DNA from: Prauserella muralis
GTDB taxonomy: Bacteria; Actinomycetota; Actinomycetes; Mycobacteriales; Pseudonocardiaceae
Direction: 5' to 3'
Length of the DNA stretch: 64,000 nucleotides
Assembly: GCF_003202285.1 (NCBI RefSeq)
Contig: NZ_MASW01000005.1
Location: 1-64,000 of the forward strand
Positions 7,113-16,410 of the stretch are shown here, one piece after another. The notes below the pieces were generated by a model. It searched no databases and was not told the DNA's origin. It saw only the letters and a list, made by a program, of their open reading frames with translations. A program made the position numbers and the translations under genes. Position 1 is the first letter of the stretch. Each line of letters opens with the position of its first letter.

Positions 7113-8642
7113 GTGGACAACCTGTCCTTCGGCGGCGCGGCGGGCATCGTCGTGCTGCTCGGATACGCCGTGATCATGCTGGGCATCGGGTTCGTCGTGG
7201 GCCGCAACCGGCCCGGCGCCCGCGAGAACATGAAGAGCTACTACCTCGCCGGGGGCAACCTCGGCATGCTGGTGCTGTTCTTCACCCTGTACGCCACGCA
7301 GTACAGCGGCAACACGGTGGTGGGCTACGCGCCGCAGGCCTACCGCGAGGGCTTCGTGTGGTGGCAGTCGGTCACGTTCTTCACCGCGATCATCGCCGGG
7401 TACATGCTCTTCGCGCCGAGGCTGTACGTGCTGGCGAAGAAGCACTCCTTCATCACCCCGACCGACTGGGTGCGGTTCCGCTTCCGGTCCACGCCGGTCA
7501 CCCTGATGGCCACGTTCCTCATGCTGTGGGCGCTGGCGAACTACGTGCTGGAACAGCTCATCGCCATGGGCCACGCGATCGCGGGCCTGACCGGCGATAC
7601 GGTGCCGTACCAGCTCGGCGTGGCGGTGTTCGTCGTCGTCATGCTCGCCTACTCCTGGATGGGCGGGATGCGCGCGGTCGCCCTGACCGACGTGATGCAG
7701 GGCATCGCCCTGCTGATCGGCATCATCGTGCTGCTCGTGGGTGCGCTCTACCTGGCGGGCGGCTCGATCGGCGACCTGACCCAGTACCTCGCCGAGAACG
7801 AGCCCGACGCGATCGCCGTCCCGCCGCTGGAGACGTCGGTCAACTGGTTCTCGATGATCCTGCTCGTGGGCATCGGCATCGCCCTGTACCCGCACGCCAT
7901 CCAGCGGATCTACTCGGCCCGCAGCGAGCGCACGCTCAAGCGCTCGCTCAAGCGGATGGTGTGGATGCCGCTCATCACCGCCGGTGTCGTGTTCTGCATC
8001 GGCATGCTGGGCATCCGGCTCTTCCCCGGACTGTCCGAAGCGGACTCGGAACGGCTCGTCGGCATGATCGCCAACGAGGTGGGCTCGCTGAACGTCGTGT
8101 TCTACGTGGCCATGATCCTGCTGTTCGGCGGGGTCGTCGCCGCGATCGTGTCCACGGCGGACTCCGCGCTGCTCAGTTTCTCCTCGATCATCTCGCGTGA
8201 CCTCTACGGCCGGTACCTGCGGCCGAAGGCGAGCGAGCGGCGTCAGGTCGTCGTCGGCAAGGTGGCCGGGGTGGTCGCGGTGATCGGCCTCCTGCTGCTG
8301 GCGTGGAACCCGCCCGCCACGCTCGTCGAGGTGTTCGTGCTGAAGATGGAGCTGCTCATCCAGCTGGCACCCGTCTTCGTGCTCGGGATGTACTGGCGGC
8401 GGATGGCGGCCGGACCCGCGTTCTGGGGCATGCTGGCGGGCGCCGCACTGGCCGGCGGCATGACGATCGCCGGCGAGGAGTCGGTGTTCGGTGTGCACGG
8501 CGGCATCGTCGGGCTGCTGCTGAACCTCGCCATCTGCGTCGTCGGATCACTGCTCGTGCCGCAGCGGCCGGAGCCCGCCGGCGAGCAACCGTCCGACACG
8601 GCGACGGTGCGGCCCCCGCTCGACGCCGCCGGCGCGGACTAG
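7113..8642 (+). CDS. Sodium:solute symporter (SSS family)
   Basis: 509 residues from GTG, with about 13 hydrophobic helices. SSS features include YYLAGGNLG and TLYATQYSGNT near the N terminus, the central TDVMQGIALLIGIIVLL region, and STADSALLSFSSIISRDLY near residue 350, the sodium-site/Sodium_Symp signature. It would couple sodium to uptake of an organic solute (pantothenate, proline or monocarboxylate type; not resolvable). It is paired with the DUF3311 protein at 6780. Its stop (TAG 8640-8642) overlaps the stop of the convergent ABC gene by the shared bases CTAG. Confidence 0.9.
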   Translation: MDNLSFGGAAGIVVLLGYAVIMLGIGFVVGRNRPGARENMKSYYLAGGNLGMLVLFFTLYATQYSGNTVVGYAPQAYREGFVWWQSVTFFTAIIAGYMLFAPRLYVLAKKHSFITPTDWVRFRFRSTPVTLMATFLMLWALANYVLEQLIAMGHAIAGLTGDTVPYQLGVAVFVVVMLAYSWMGGMRAVALTDVMQGIALLIGIIVLLVGALYLAGGSIGDLTQYLAENEPDAIAVPPLETSVNWFSMILLVGIGIALYPHAIQRIYSARSERTLKRSLKRMVWMPLITAGVVFCIGMLGIRLFPGLSEADSERLVGMIANEVGSLNVVFYVAMILLFGGVVAAIVSTADSALLSFSSIISRDLYGRYLRPKASERRQVVVGKVAGVVAVIGLLLLAWNPPATLVEVFVLKMELLIQLAPVFVLGMYWRRMAAGPAFWGMLAGAALAGGMTIAGEESVFGVHGGIVGLLLNLAICVVGSLLVPQRPEPAGEQPSDTATVRPPLDAAGAD

Positions 8643-9658
8643 CGAACCGGCGGTTCAACCAGCGGCAGCGGCGCCGGGAAGTGGCAGGCCACCGGGTGAG
8701 CGGTGTCGCGGATCTCGAGTGCGGGCTCGTCGGCCCGGCACCGCTGCTGCGCCTTCCAGCACCGGGTGTGGAAGCGGCACCCCGCCGGCGGGTCCAGCGG
8801 AGACGGCACGTCGCCGGTCAGCACGATCTCCCCGCCGGGCGCGTCGTCCCGCCAGTCGTCCACGCTCGGCGCGGCCGACAGCAGCGCCTGGGTGTAGGGA
8901 TGCGCCGCGTGCAGGAAGACCTGCTCGGTGTCGCCCGACTCGACGATGCCGCCGAGGTGCATGACCGCGACCCGGTCGGCGAAGTGCCGCACCACCCCGA
9001 GATCGTGGGTGATGAACAGGTACGCCACGCCGAGCTCGTCCTGCAACTGCCGCAGCAACGTCAGCACCTGCGCCTGGATCGACACGTCGAGCGCCGAGAC
9101 CGCCTCGTCGCAGACGATGACCCTCGGCCGCACGGCCAGCGCCCGCGCGATCGAGATCCGCTGCCGCTGCCCGCCGGAGAACTGGTGCGGGTAGCGCGCC
9201 GCGTGTCCTGCGTTGAGCCCCACCCGCTCCAGCAGGTCCGCCAGCTCGGCGTCCCACCGGTCCTGCGGCACGAGCCCGGGGTGGATCCGCCACGCCTCGG
9301 TGATGAGCTCCCGCACGGTCATGTGCGGGTTGAGCGAGGCGTACGGGTCCTGGAACACCAGCTGCACCTGGCGGCGCACGGCCTTGAGGTCGCGGCGCGC
9401 CAGCCCCGTCACGTCCCTGCCGTCGAGCCGGACCTCACCCGCGATCGGGCGCAGCAGTCCCACCACCGTGCGCGCGACCGTGGACTTGCCGCACCCCGAC
9501 TCACCGACGAGGCACACGGTCTGGCCCTCGTGCACCGCCAGGTTCACCCCGGCGACGGCGCGCACCTCGCGGCGCCTGCCGAACAGGCCCTGCCGCGTCC
9601 GGTACCCCGCGACCAGGTCGACGAGCTCAAGCACCGGCGTGGCCGACGGTTGCGCCAC
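8639..9658 (-). CDS. Oligopeptide/oligosaccharide ABC transporter ATPase, DppF/OppF type
   Basis: 339 residues from GTG 9658. Walker A is GESGCGKST, the signature is QFSGGQRQRISIARAL, Walker B is VIVCDEAVSALD and the H-loop ITHD. The C-terminal oligo_HPY-type extension (HPYTQALLSAAP, then the Cys-containing GCRFHTRC) is the hallmark of Dpp/Opp ATPases. It is the last gene of the eight-gene minus-strand operon and overlaps the preceding ATPase by 32 bases. It powers import through the permeases at 10613 and 11443. Confidence 0.93.
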   Translation of the reverse strand: MAQPSATPVLELVDLVAGYRTRQGLFGRRREVRAVAGVNLAVHEGQTVCLVGESGCGKSTVARTVVGLLRPIAGEVRLDGRDVTGLARRDLKAVRRQVQLVFQDPYASLNPHMTVRELITEAWRIHPGLVPQDRWDAELADLLERVGLNAGHAARYPHQFSGGQRQRISIARALAVRPRVIVCDEAVSALDVSIQAQVLTLLRQLQDELGVAYLFITHDLGVVRHFADRVAVMHLGGIVESGDTEQVFLHAAHPYTQALLSAAPSVDDWRDDAPGGEIVLTGDVPSPLDPPAGCRFHTRCWKAQQRCRADEPALEIRDTAHPVACHFPAPLPLVEPPVR

Positions 9659-10616
9659 GGCTGACCACCTCCTCCGCGTAGTGACACGCACTCGACCTGC
9701 CGGGGGCGACCTCGCGCAGCGGCGGCTCCTCCGTGCGGCAGCGCTGCCGGGCGAACGGGCACCGCGGATGGAACGCGCAGCCGCCCGGCAGAGCCGCGAT
9801 GTCCGGCGGGTAGCCCTCGATCGGCCGGACCCGTCGGTCGCCGTCGCGCGCCGACGGGCTCGCGGCCAACAGACCGAGCGTGTAGGGATGGGCGGGCGCG
9901 GGGTAGACGTCGGCGACGGCACCCGCCTCCACCGCCTGCCCCGCGTACATGACGACCACCGAACGCGCGGCCCTGGCCACCACACCCAGATCGTGGCTGA
10001 TGATGACCATCGCCAGCCCGGCGCGCTGGCGCTGCCGCAGCAGTCGCAGGATCTGAGCCTGCACGGTGACGTCCAGCGCCGTCGTGGGCTCGTCGGCGAC
10101 GAGCAGCCGCGGCTCGAGCGCGAGCGCCATGGCGATCATCACCCGCTGCCGCATCCCGCCGGAGAACTCGTGCGGATAGGCACCCGCGCGCCGCGCGGCG
10201 TCGGGGATGCCGACCTCGGTCATCGCCTCCACCGCGCGCCTGCCCGCGTCGGCCCGCCCGAGACCACGACGCCGGCGGAACATCTCGGCCACCTGGTAGC
10301 CGACGGTCAGCGAGGGGTTCAGCGCGCTCAGCGGATCCTGGAAGATCATCGCCAGCTCCTCGCCCCGGAGCCTGCGCACGCGGTCGGCGTCGGCGGCGCG
10401 CAGATCCGTGCCGTCCCAGCGGATCTCGCCCGCCTCGACGCGGGCCTGCGCGGGCAGCAGCCCCAGCACCGCCAGCGAGCTGAGGCTCTTGCCACTGCCC
10501 GACTCGCCGACGATCGCCAGCGTCTCGCCCTCGCCGACCGTGAACGACACCCCGCGCACCGCCCGCACGTCGCCGAACGCGACCACGAGCCCGGACACCT
10601 CCAGCAACGCACTCAC
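9627..10616 (-). CDS. ABC transporter ATPase, DppD/OppD type
   Basis: 329 residues from GTG 10616, which overlaps the permease stop (GTGA). Walker A is GESGSGKS, Q-loop [12 protein letters not shown], signature [16 protein letters not shown], Walker [13 protein letters not shown]. The C-terminal oligo_HPY segment reads HPYTLGLL with [15 protein letters not shown]. It forms the heterodimeric nucleotide-binding unit with the DppF-type protein. Confidence 0.93.
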   Translation of the reverse strand: MSALLEVSGLVVAFGDVRAVRGVSFTVGEGETLAIVGESGSGKSLSSLAVLGLLPAQARVEAGEIRWDGTDLRAADADRVRRLRGEELAMIFQDPLSALNPSLTVGYQVAEMFRRRRGLGRADAGRRAVEAMTEVGIPDAARRAGAYPHEFSGGMRQRVMIAMALALEPRLLVADEPTTALDVTVQAQILRLLRQRQRAGLAMVIISHDLGVVARAARSVVVMYAGQAVEAGAVADVYPAPAHPYTLGLLAASPSARDGDRRVRPIEGYPPDIAALPGGCAFHPRCPFARQRCRTEEPPLREVAPGRSSACHYAEEVVSRGATVGHAGA

Positions 10617-11446
10617 CGGACCACCGCCGCACTGGCCTGCCCGGACCCGGACCTCGCCGCGTCGCCCAGGATGCCGACACAGACCACCACGAGCGTGAGC
10701 GCCACTCCCGGCACGGCGGCGATCCACCACGCCGAGGCGAGGTAGTCGCGGCCCCCGGCGATGGTGGAGCCCCACGAGGCCTGGTCGATCGGCACCCCGA
10801 GGCCGAGATAGCTCAGCGCCGCCTCGGCCACCATCGTCAGTCCCACCTGGACGGTCGCGGCCACCAGCAGCGGCTGCACGCAGGAGGGATAGATGTAGCG
10901 GGTCATGATGCGCACGCTGCCCGCGCCCAGCACCCGCGCCGAGTCCACGAACTCGCGGTTGCGCGCCGACAGCGCCGAGCCGCGCACCACCCTGGCGAAG
11001 ATCACCCACCGGGTCACCGCCAGCGCGATGATGACGTTGGTCAGGCTCGGCCCGAGCGCGCCCGCGAGCAGGATCGCGAGCAGGATGCTGGGAAAGGCCA
11101 GCTGCATGTCGCCGACCCGCGAGATGACCGCGTCCAGCCAGCCGCCGTAGTACCCGGCGAGCAGGCCGAGCACCAGCCCGGTCAGCCCGCCGACCACGAC
11201 CACGGTGACGGCCACCAGCAGCGAGACCCGGGACCCGGCGATGACCTGCGCCAGCAGGTCCCTGCCGAGCTGATCGGTGCCCAGCAGGGCGAACGAGCCG
11301 TCGGAGAGGGTGCTGCCCGGGGGCAGCAGCCGGTCGGCCACGCCGGTGGACACACTGTCGTAGGGCACGAGCAGCGGGCCGAACACGGCGACGAGCACGA
11401 ACAGCGCCAGCACCCCGCCCGCGACCCTGGCTGCGGTCGTCTTCAT
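10613..11446 (-). CDS. ABC transporter permease, DppC/OppC type
   Basis: 277 residues from ATG 11446. One N-terminal helix is followed by a periplasmic loop (LPPGSTLSDGSFALLGTDQ, then GRDL) typical of DppC, then five helices. The EAA coupling loop lies near residue 190 (NREFVDSARVLGAGSVRIM). Both ends overlap neighbours by four bases, indicating translational coupling. Confidence 0.92.
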   Translation of the reverse strand: MKTTAARVAGGVLALFVLVAVFGPLLVPYDSVSTGVADRLLPPGSTLSDGSFALLGTDQLGRDLLAQVIAGSRVSLLVAVTVVVVGGLTGLVLGLLAGYYGGWLDAVISRVGDMQLAFPSILLAILLAGALGPSLTNVIIALAVTRWVIFARVVRGSALSARNREFVDSARVLGAGSVRIMTRYIYPSCVQPLLVAATVQVGLTMVAEAALSYLGLGVPIDQASWGSTIAGGRDYLASAWWIAAVPGVALTLVVVCVGILGDAARSGSGQASAAVVR

Positions 11447-12369
11447 ACGGTCTCCAGCGTGATTCTCGGGTCGAGCCAGAAGTAGAGGACGTCGACCAGC
11501 AGGTTCAGTCCGATGTAGAACACGGCGATGAGCAGGATCGCCGCCTCCGCGACGGCGTAGTCGCGGTTGACGATCGACTCGATCATCAGCGAGCCGATGC
11601 CCGGCCAGGCGAAGACCTGCTCGATGATCACCGCGTCGGCGATGAAGTTGCCGAGCACGAGCCCCAGCACGGTCACCACCGGGGTCAGCGTGTTGCGCAG
11701 GACGTGCACGTTGAACACCACCTGCTCGGAAAGGCCCTTCGACCGCGCAGTGCGCACGTAGTCCTTGCCGAGCTCCTCCAGCGTCCCGTTGCGCACGAGC
11801 CGCGCGAGCCAGCCGAGGAACGGCAGCGCGAGCGTGAACGCGGGCAGCACCAGCGCCAGCGGGGTGCCGTCGGCGGTGGCGGGCAGGATGTCGAGCGTGC
11901 GGGCGAAGACGAGCACGAGCATGATGCCGACCCAGAACGACGGCAGCGCCTGGCCGGTGAGCGCGAGGTAGTTCACGAGCCGGTCGGCGAACCGGCCCGT
12001 GTGCCGTGCGGCGTACACCCCGAGGGGGAACCCGACGAGCAGCGTGAGCGCCAGCGCGTAGCCGGCCAGGGTCAGCGTGGCGGGCAGCCGTTCCAGGACG
12101 CCGGCGAAGGCGTCGCCGCCGAGCCGCCACGACTCGCCGAAGTCGAGCCGGACGACCTCGCCGAGATGGCGCACGTACTGCACCAGCAGCGGGTCGGCCA
12201 GTCCCAGGTCGGCCCGCAGGGCCTCCCGCTCGGCCTCGGTGGCCTGGCTGCCGAGGATCAGCGACGCCGGGTCGCCGGGAATCACGCGCAGCGCCAGGAA
12301 CACGATGGTGATGGCGCCGAAGAGGAGAAACACCGACTGCCCCAGCCGGCGCGCCACGTAGATGATCAC
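11443..12369 (-). CDS. ABC transporter permease, DppB/OppB type
   Basis: 308 residues. The N-terminal MIIYVARRLGQSVFLLFGA motif is diagnostic of DppB-type permeases. Six membrane helices follow, with the EAA loop near residue 200 (LGKDYVRTARSKGLSEQ). It is the first transmembrane gene of the operon and starts one base downstream of the LacI stop. Confidence 0.92.
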   Translation of the reverse strand: MIIYVARRLGQSVFLLFGAITIVFLALRVIPGDPASLILGSQATEAEREALRADLGLADPLLVQYVRHLGEVVRLDFGESWRLGGDAFAGVLERLPATLTLAGYALALTLLVGFPLGVYAARHTGRFADRLVNYLALTGQALPSFWVGIMLVLVFARTLDILPATADGTPLALVLPAFTLALPFLGWLARLVRNGTLEELGKDYVRTARSKGLSEQVVFNVHVLRNTLTPVVTVLGLVLGNFIADAVIIEQVFAWPGIGSLMIESIVNRDYAVAEAAILLIAVFYIGLNLLVDVLYFWLDPRITLETV

Positions 12370-12370
12370 G

Positions 12371-13426
12371 TCAGTGTGCTCTTCCTGCCCGGCTCGACGC
12401 GCGCACCACCAGCTCGGCGGGCAGGTGCCGCTTCTCCGGAGCGGACTCGTCGTCGCGGGCCTTCATCCGCTGTTGCAGCACATCGACCGCGGTGGTGCCG
12501 ATGTCGGCGGCCGGAAGCCGCACGGTGGTCAGCGGGGGATTGAGGTAGGCGGCGAACGGGTGGTCGCCGAACCCGCCGACGAGCACGTCGCCGGGGACGC
12601 GCAGGCCGGCCTCGGTGAGCGCCCGGTAGACCCCGAGCGCGAAGTAGTCGTTGCCGACCATGATCGCGTCCGGCAGGTCACCGCCGCGCACGATCTCCTG
12701 AGCCAGCCGGTAGGCGTCGGCGGGTTCCCACGGCAGGGCCAGCGACTCGTGACGCCGCGTGGGCACGGCGCGCACCGGCTCGTGGGGCTGGAGACCGGAC
12801 TCGGCCAGCGCCCGCCGGAAACCCGCGGTGCGGTCCTCGACCGGGGAGATCGGCAGGTCCTCCTCCAGCAGGCACAGCGAGCGCGCACCGCTGTCGATGA
12901 GGTGCCGGGTGGCGACGTAGGCGCCGTGTTCGTAGTCGACACCGACGAAGTCGAGGTCGAGAGCAGGGAAGTCACGGTTGAGGCACACCAGCGGAACCCC
13001 CGACTCGTCGAGCCGGGCCCAGTGCTCGCCGTCGCTGCGGACGGGAACGACCAGCGCGCCGTCGACGCCCCAGCGCAGCAGCGTCTCCGCCGCGGCGCGG
13101 TCCCCGTCCGGGCTCTCCTCGGTCACCAGCAGCATGAGCGAGTAGCCGTTGACCCGCCCCCGCTGCTCGATGGCGCTGATGAGCTGGGCGTAGAACGGGT
13201 TCGACGGGTTGGTGATGACGAGGCCGAGGGTCATCGCCGAGCCGAGCACGAGGGAACGGGCCATGGAGTTGGGCACGTACCCGAGGCGCTCGGCCTCGGC
13301 CTTGATGCGGGCTCTGGTGTCCTCGCCGACGCTGTCCTTGCCGGTCAGCGCGCGCGACACCGTGTTGACCGACACCCCGAGCGACTTCGCGATGTCCTTC
13401 AGCGTCACCCGCCGTGACTCCACCAT
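12371..13426 (-). CDS. LacI family transcriptional repressor
   Basis: 351 residues. HTH at about 7-30 (VTLKDIAKSLGVSVNTVSRAL), hinge helix MARSLVLG, then a periplasmic-binding-protein-like sugar domain (YAQLISAIEQRGR, the VNGYSLMLL segment, AIMVGNDYFALGV). A good Shine-Dalgarno (GAGGAGAG) precedes ATG 13426. It is embedded between the receptor gene and the permease genes, so it is transcribed with the transporter. It probably binds the TTAACGTTAA/GTGAACGTTAAC sites at 16301-16481. The inducer is likely a sugar, which argues that the Dpp-like system imports oligosaccharide rather than peptide (inference). Confidence 0.93.
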   Translation of the reverse strand: MVESRRVTLKDIAKSLGVSVNTVSRALTGKDSVGEDTRARIKAEAERLGYVPNSMARSLVLGSAMTLGLVITNPSNPFYAQLISAIEQRGRVNGYSLMLLVTEESPDGDRAAAETLLRWGVDGALVVPVRSDGEHWARLDESGVPLVCLNRDFPALDLDFVGVDYEHGAYVATRHLIDSGARSLCLLEEDLPISPVEDRTAGFRRALAESGLQPHEPVRAVPTRRHESLALPWEPADAYRLAQEIVRGGDLPDAIMVGNDYFALGVYRALTEAGLRVPGDVLVGGFGDHPFAAYLNPPLTTVRLPAADIGTTAVDVLQQRMKARDDESAPEKRHLPAELVVRASSRAGRAH

Positions 13427-13436
13427 GCGTCTCTCC

Positions 13437-14954
13437 TCAGGTCGCCAGCGTCACGCCACGCAGATCCGGCTGGTTGCTCGGCACCGGCTCGAATCCCTCG
13501 ACCGTGCTGCGCAGACCGTAGGTGCTGATGAGCGCGGCCGGGAAGATACCGACGGCGTCGTCCCAGATGATCTTGCAGGCCTGACCGTAGAGGCGGCCGC
13601 GGGTGCGCCGGTCGGAGTCCTGGTGCGCCCGGCGCAGGATGCCGTCGAGCCGCGGGTTGCGGTAGCCCATCCGGTCGGCCTGCGAGTCGTACAGCCTGCC
13701 GAGGGTGAAATCGGCATCGCCGGTGGTCACGGTGTTGATCTGCAGATCCATGTCGAACTCCTTGGCGTTGAGGCGCCGCAGCCACTCCGCCTTCTCCAGG
13801 TTCTGCGGCTCGACGGTGACGCCGACCTTCGCCCAGTCGGAGATCATCGCCTGCGCGAGCGCGTCGGCCAGCGGCCCGGTGTCGCTGAACCACATCAGCG
13901 AGGTGCGAAAGCCGTCGCCCAGACCGGCCGCGGCGAGGTCGCGCTTCGCGGCGTCGGGGTCGTGCTCGTACGGCTGCTGCGGAGCGTGCCCGAACACGGT
14001 GGAGGGAATCGGCGCCGTCATCAGCTCGGCGCCGTCGCCGAAGAGGTTGCGCACGGTCCCGGCCACGTCGACCGCCCGCCACATGGCCCTGCGCACCCGC
14101 GGGTCGGTGAACGGCTCGCGCCCGCAGTTGAACCAGGTGAAGTAGTAGGCGTAGCTGGGCACGGTCTCGAGCCGGATCTCGTCGAGGCCCTCCAGCTCCC
14201 GCAGCTGGTCGGGCGGGATCGGCCACAGCACGTTGAGGTCTCCGGTGCGCAGCGCCGTGATCTGGCTGGAGGTCTCCGGGATGAACGGCAGCGTGACGCG
14301 GTTCAGCTTCGGCGTGCCGTTCCAGTAGTCGACGGCGGCCAGCCGCAGCTCGTCGGAGGGGGTGAACGCCTCCACCCGGAACGGGCCGCTGCCGATCGGC
14401 TTGCGGAAGAAGCCCTCGTCGTTCATCTTCGCCGCGGGCAGGATGAACATCAGCGTCAGGTTCACCGGCATGGTGCCCAGCGGCTCGCTGGTGGTGACGC
14501 GCAGCGTCGTGTCGTCGGGAGCGTCCACAGTGGATACCGACGTCCACAGTGCCGACTGCGCCGTGCCGGCGTCCTTGACGCGTTCCAGGGACGCCTTGAC
14601 GTCGCGTGCGGTGAGCTTGCTGCCGTCGTGGAAGGTCACGTCGTCGCGCAGCGCGAACACCCACGTGTTCGGGTCAGGCTGCTCCCACGAGGTGGCGACG
14701 TGGGGGACCAGCTTGTCGCCGTCGCGGCGGATCAGCGTGTCGTAGATCAGCCGCCCGGCCAGCAGTGTGCTCTCGTCGACACTGCTCGGGCCGTGCGGGT
14801 CGAGGTCGTTGATGGGCTGGGCGAAGGCCGCGCGCAGCGCCTGCTCGGCGGCGCCCTGGTCGCCGCCGCCGACACTGCAGGCGGCGAGGTAGGCGCCGGC
14901 CAGGCTGATGCTGCTGATCTTGAGGAAGTCGCGCCGGCTGTGCGTGCTCACCAT
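13437..14954 (-). CDS. Family-5 ABC substrate-binding lipoprotein
   Basis: 505 residues. The N terminus combines a twin-arginine motif (SRRDFLKISS) with a lipobox (AYLAAC, Cys near 26), implying Tat export and lipid anchoring. The body is SBP_bac_5: LTARDVKASLERVKDAGTA, a GPFRVEAF region, and the C-terminal DPRVRRAMWRAVD block. It captures ligand outside the cell for the permeases at 10613-12369. Family-5 receptors bind peptides, nickel or oligosaccharides; the LacI neighbour favours a glycan. Confidence 0.92.
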   Translation of the reverse strand: MVSTHSRRDFLKISSISLAGAYLAACSVGGGDQGAAEQALRAAFAQPINDLDPHGPSSVDESTLLAGRLIYDTLIRRDGDKLVPHVATSWEQPDPNTWVFALRDDVTFHDGSKLTARDVKASLERVKDAGTAQSALWTSVSTVDAPDDTTLRVTTSEPLGTMPVNLTLMFILPAAKMNDEGFFRKPIGSGPFRVEAFTPSDELRLAAVDYWNGTPKLNRVTLPFIPETSSQITALRTGDLNVLWPIPPDQLRELEGLDEIRLETVPSYAYYFTWFNCGREPFTDPRVRRAMWRAVDVAGTVRNLFGDGAELMTAPIPSTVFGHAPQQPYEHDPDAAKRDLAAAGLGDGFRTSLMWFSDTGPLADALAQAMISDWAKVGVTVEPQNLEKAEWLRRLNAKEFDMDLQINTVTTGDADFTLGRLYDSQADRMGYRNPRLDGILRRAHQDSDRRTRGRLYGQACKIIWDDAVGIFPAALISTYGLRSTVEGFEPVPSNQPDLRGVTLAT

Positions 14955-14969
14955 GGTGGTCTCCTATGC

Positions 14970-15305
14970 TCATTCCTTGAGCGTGAGATAGATCTGAACC
15001 TTGACCGATCCTTCGTCCCCCTCGACGGATCCGCGGATCCGCAACCACTGGCCGAACTCCCGCACCGGCCAGGAGATCATGCCCTCGCCCTCACAGACCT
15101 GCGGCGGGTACTCGGCGTCGCACCAGTGCAGGCCGTCCGGGGAGACCTGCGTGGTCAGCACCACCCGTACCGCGGGGGAGGAGGCGCGCAACACCTGCAC
15201 GAACCAGCGGGCCTCCGTGGCCCAGCCGGTCTCGTACGGCTCGGTGGCGAAGTCCCCTTCCAGGACCCGATAGCGTTCGAGCACCGCGGCTTGTGACTGT
15301 CGCAT
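14970..15305 (-). CDS. Hypothetical protein in the LacI/ABC operon
   Basis: 111 residues with no signal peptide or membrane segment. The sequence looks beta-rich (WFVQVLRAS, VRVVLTTQVS, SVKVQIYLTLKE), with PDGLHWCDAEYPP in the middle. I do not recognise a family. It sits 7 bases after the gene at 15312-16277 and 15 bases before the receptor gene, so co-transcription is near certain and a shared pathway likely. Confidence 0.72.
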   Translation of the reverse strand: MRQSQAAVLERYRVLEGDFATEPYETGWATEARWFVQVLRASSPAVRVVLTTQVSPDGLHWCDAEYPPQVCEGEGMISWPVREFGQWLRIRGSVEGDEGSVKVQIYLTLKE

Positions 15306-15311
15306 GAGGAC

Positions 15312-16277
15312 CTACCAATCCACCGAGATCAGGACCGAGTCCAGGAAGAGGAAGTTCCGGACGTCGGTGTGGGTGCGGGTGCTGACGTAGAAGTTGAGCA
15401 GGTTGTCCAGCGAGTCGTAGCGCTCGGCGTAGGCGGGAACGGGCACGTCGCGCATGTCGTAGACGCGGTCGTTGACCTGCAGCTCGACGTTGCGCTGCCG
15501 CTCGGTATCGAGCTGCCAGCGCAGGTAGTGCCAGTTGACCTTGGTCGGCACCTCGTTGTAGCAGAAGGACTGTGGCTCGCCGAAGTAGCGCCAGTCGTCC
15601 GGGTTCGGCGCGGTGAAGTCGTCGGTGGCGGCGAGCTTCGCCTTGCCCTCCAGGTGCTCCCTTGGCGTCGGCTCGGGCACGACCGGATACATCCAGCGGC
15701 GCGTGAACCGGTTCTGCAGGTCGGTGTTCTGGTACCGGGCGACGCAGTGGTAGCGGACGCCGCGGTCGTCGCAGATGTCCGTGGCGACGGTGAAGGCGCC
15801 GAACTGCTGCTCCGAAGGGTGGATGTTGCCGTCCCAGTCGCCCGCTCCGGCCTTGCGGGCCGCGCCGTTCTCCTCCGAGGCCGCCTCGGCCTTGTAGGTG
15901 AAGTACGTCTCGAACTGCACGAGGCCCTTCTTGGCCATCGTCAGCCGCCGGATGGCCACCGCGGTGTGGCCTGCGAGGGGCCGGGTGGCGACCTTGAGCG
16001 CGTAGGTGCCCGTCATCGCACCGTGGGTGCCGACGTCGAAGAACGTGCAGGAACTCAACTGCGGCGGGCGGAAGTCGCGCATGTGGTCGTCGACGGTGTC
16101 GAGGTTGCCCTCGCCGTCGTGGTTGCCGATGAGCTCGGTCCAGCCGTGGGTGCCGGAGTTGAACTGGTCGAACACCAGAATGCGGGAGAGCGGGTTGTAA
16201 CGGGACAGCGCCGGGTCGGCGTCGAGCATGGCCCGCCGCAGACTGCCGGCGAGCGGTGTCTCATTGGAGTAACCCAA
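15312..16277 (-). CDS. DUF6772-like protein of unknown function, first gene of operon
   Basis: 321 residues from TTG 16277, with AGGAG at 16286-16290. There is no signal peptide. It is predicted beta-rich, with VFDQFNSGTHGWTELIGNH near the N terminus, the FETYFTYKAE segment, a long Trp/Tyr-rich second half (WHYLRWQLDTERQRNVELQV), and a conserved-looking C terminus LLNFYVSTRTHTDV. Such a plan resembles concanavalin/jelly-roll glycan-binding or lyase folds, but no catalytic motif is visible. I tentatively recall it as DUF6772. As leader of the LacI-controlled operon it is probably the enzyme or ligand-handling protein of the system. Confidence 0.7.
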   Translation of the reverse strand: MGYSNETPLAGSLRRAMLDADPALSRYNPLSRILVFDQFNSGTHGWTELIGNHDGEGNLDTVDDHMRDFRPPQLSSCTFFDVGTHGAMTGTYALKVATRPLAGHTAVAIRRLTMAKKGLVQFETYFTYKAEAASEENGAARKAGAGDWDGNIHPSEQQFGAFTVATDICDDRGVRYHCVARYQNTDLQNRFTRRWMYPVVPEPTPREHLEGKAKLAATDDFTAPNPDDWRYFGEPQSFCYNEVPTKVNWHYLRWQLDTERQRNVELQVNDRVYDMRDVPVPAYAERYDSLDNLLNFYVSTRTHTDVRNFLFLDSVLISVDW

Positions 16278-16300
16278 GGTTTCAGCTCCTGAGGAGAGGC

Positions 16301-16360
16301 GTGAGCGCTCCGGTAGTTAACGTTCACGTGAGCGCTAATTCGAGCTGGGTGAACGTTAAC
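16301..16360. promoter_or_regulatory. LacI-type operator pair upstream of the DUF6772/ABC operon
   Basis: GTTAACGTTCAC (16316-16327) and GTGAACGTTAAC (16349-16360) are exact reverse complements and each is itself a near-palindrome centred on AACGTT. GTGAGCGCT occurs at 16301-16309 and 16328-16336. These CG-centred dyads are typical LacI-family sites and lie directly before the minus-strand operon start at 16277. Confidence 0.68.
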
Positions 16361-16410
16361 CCTCCGGCTTGGCTGAGTCAACGGTGCCGCCTGATGAAAA
16401 CGCCGGACCC

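Noticed and set aside
6762-8498. 578-codon minus-strand open frame rich in His, Asp and Gln
   Set aside because: Mirror of the symporter's hydrophobic codons (Val/Leu read in antisense as His/Asp/Glu/Gln); not a gene.
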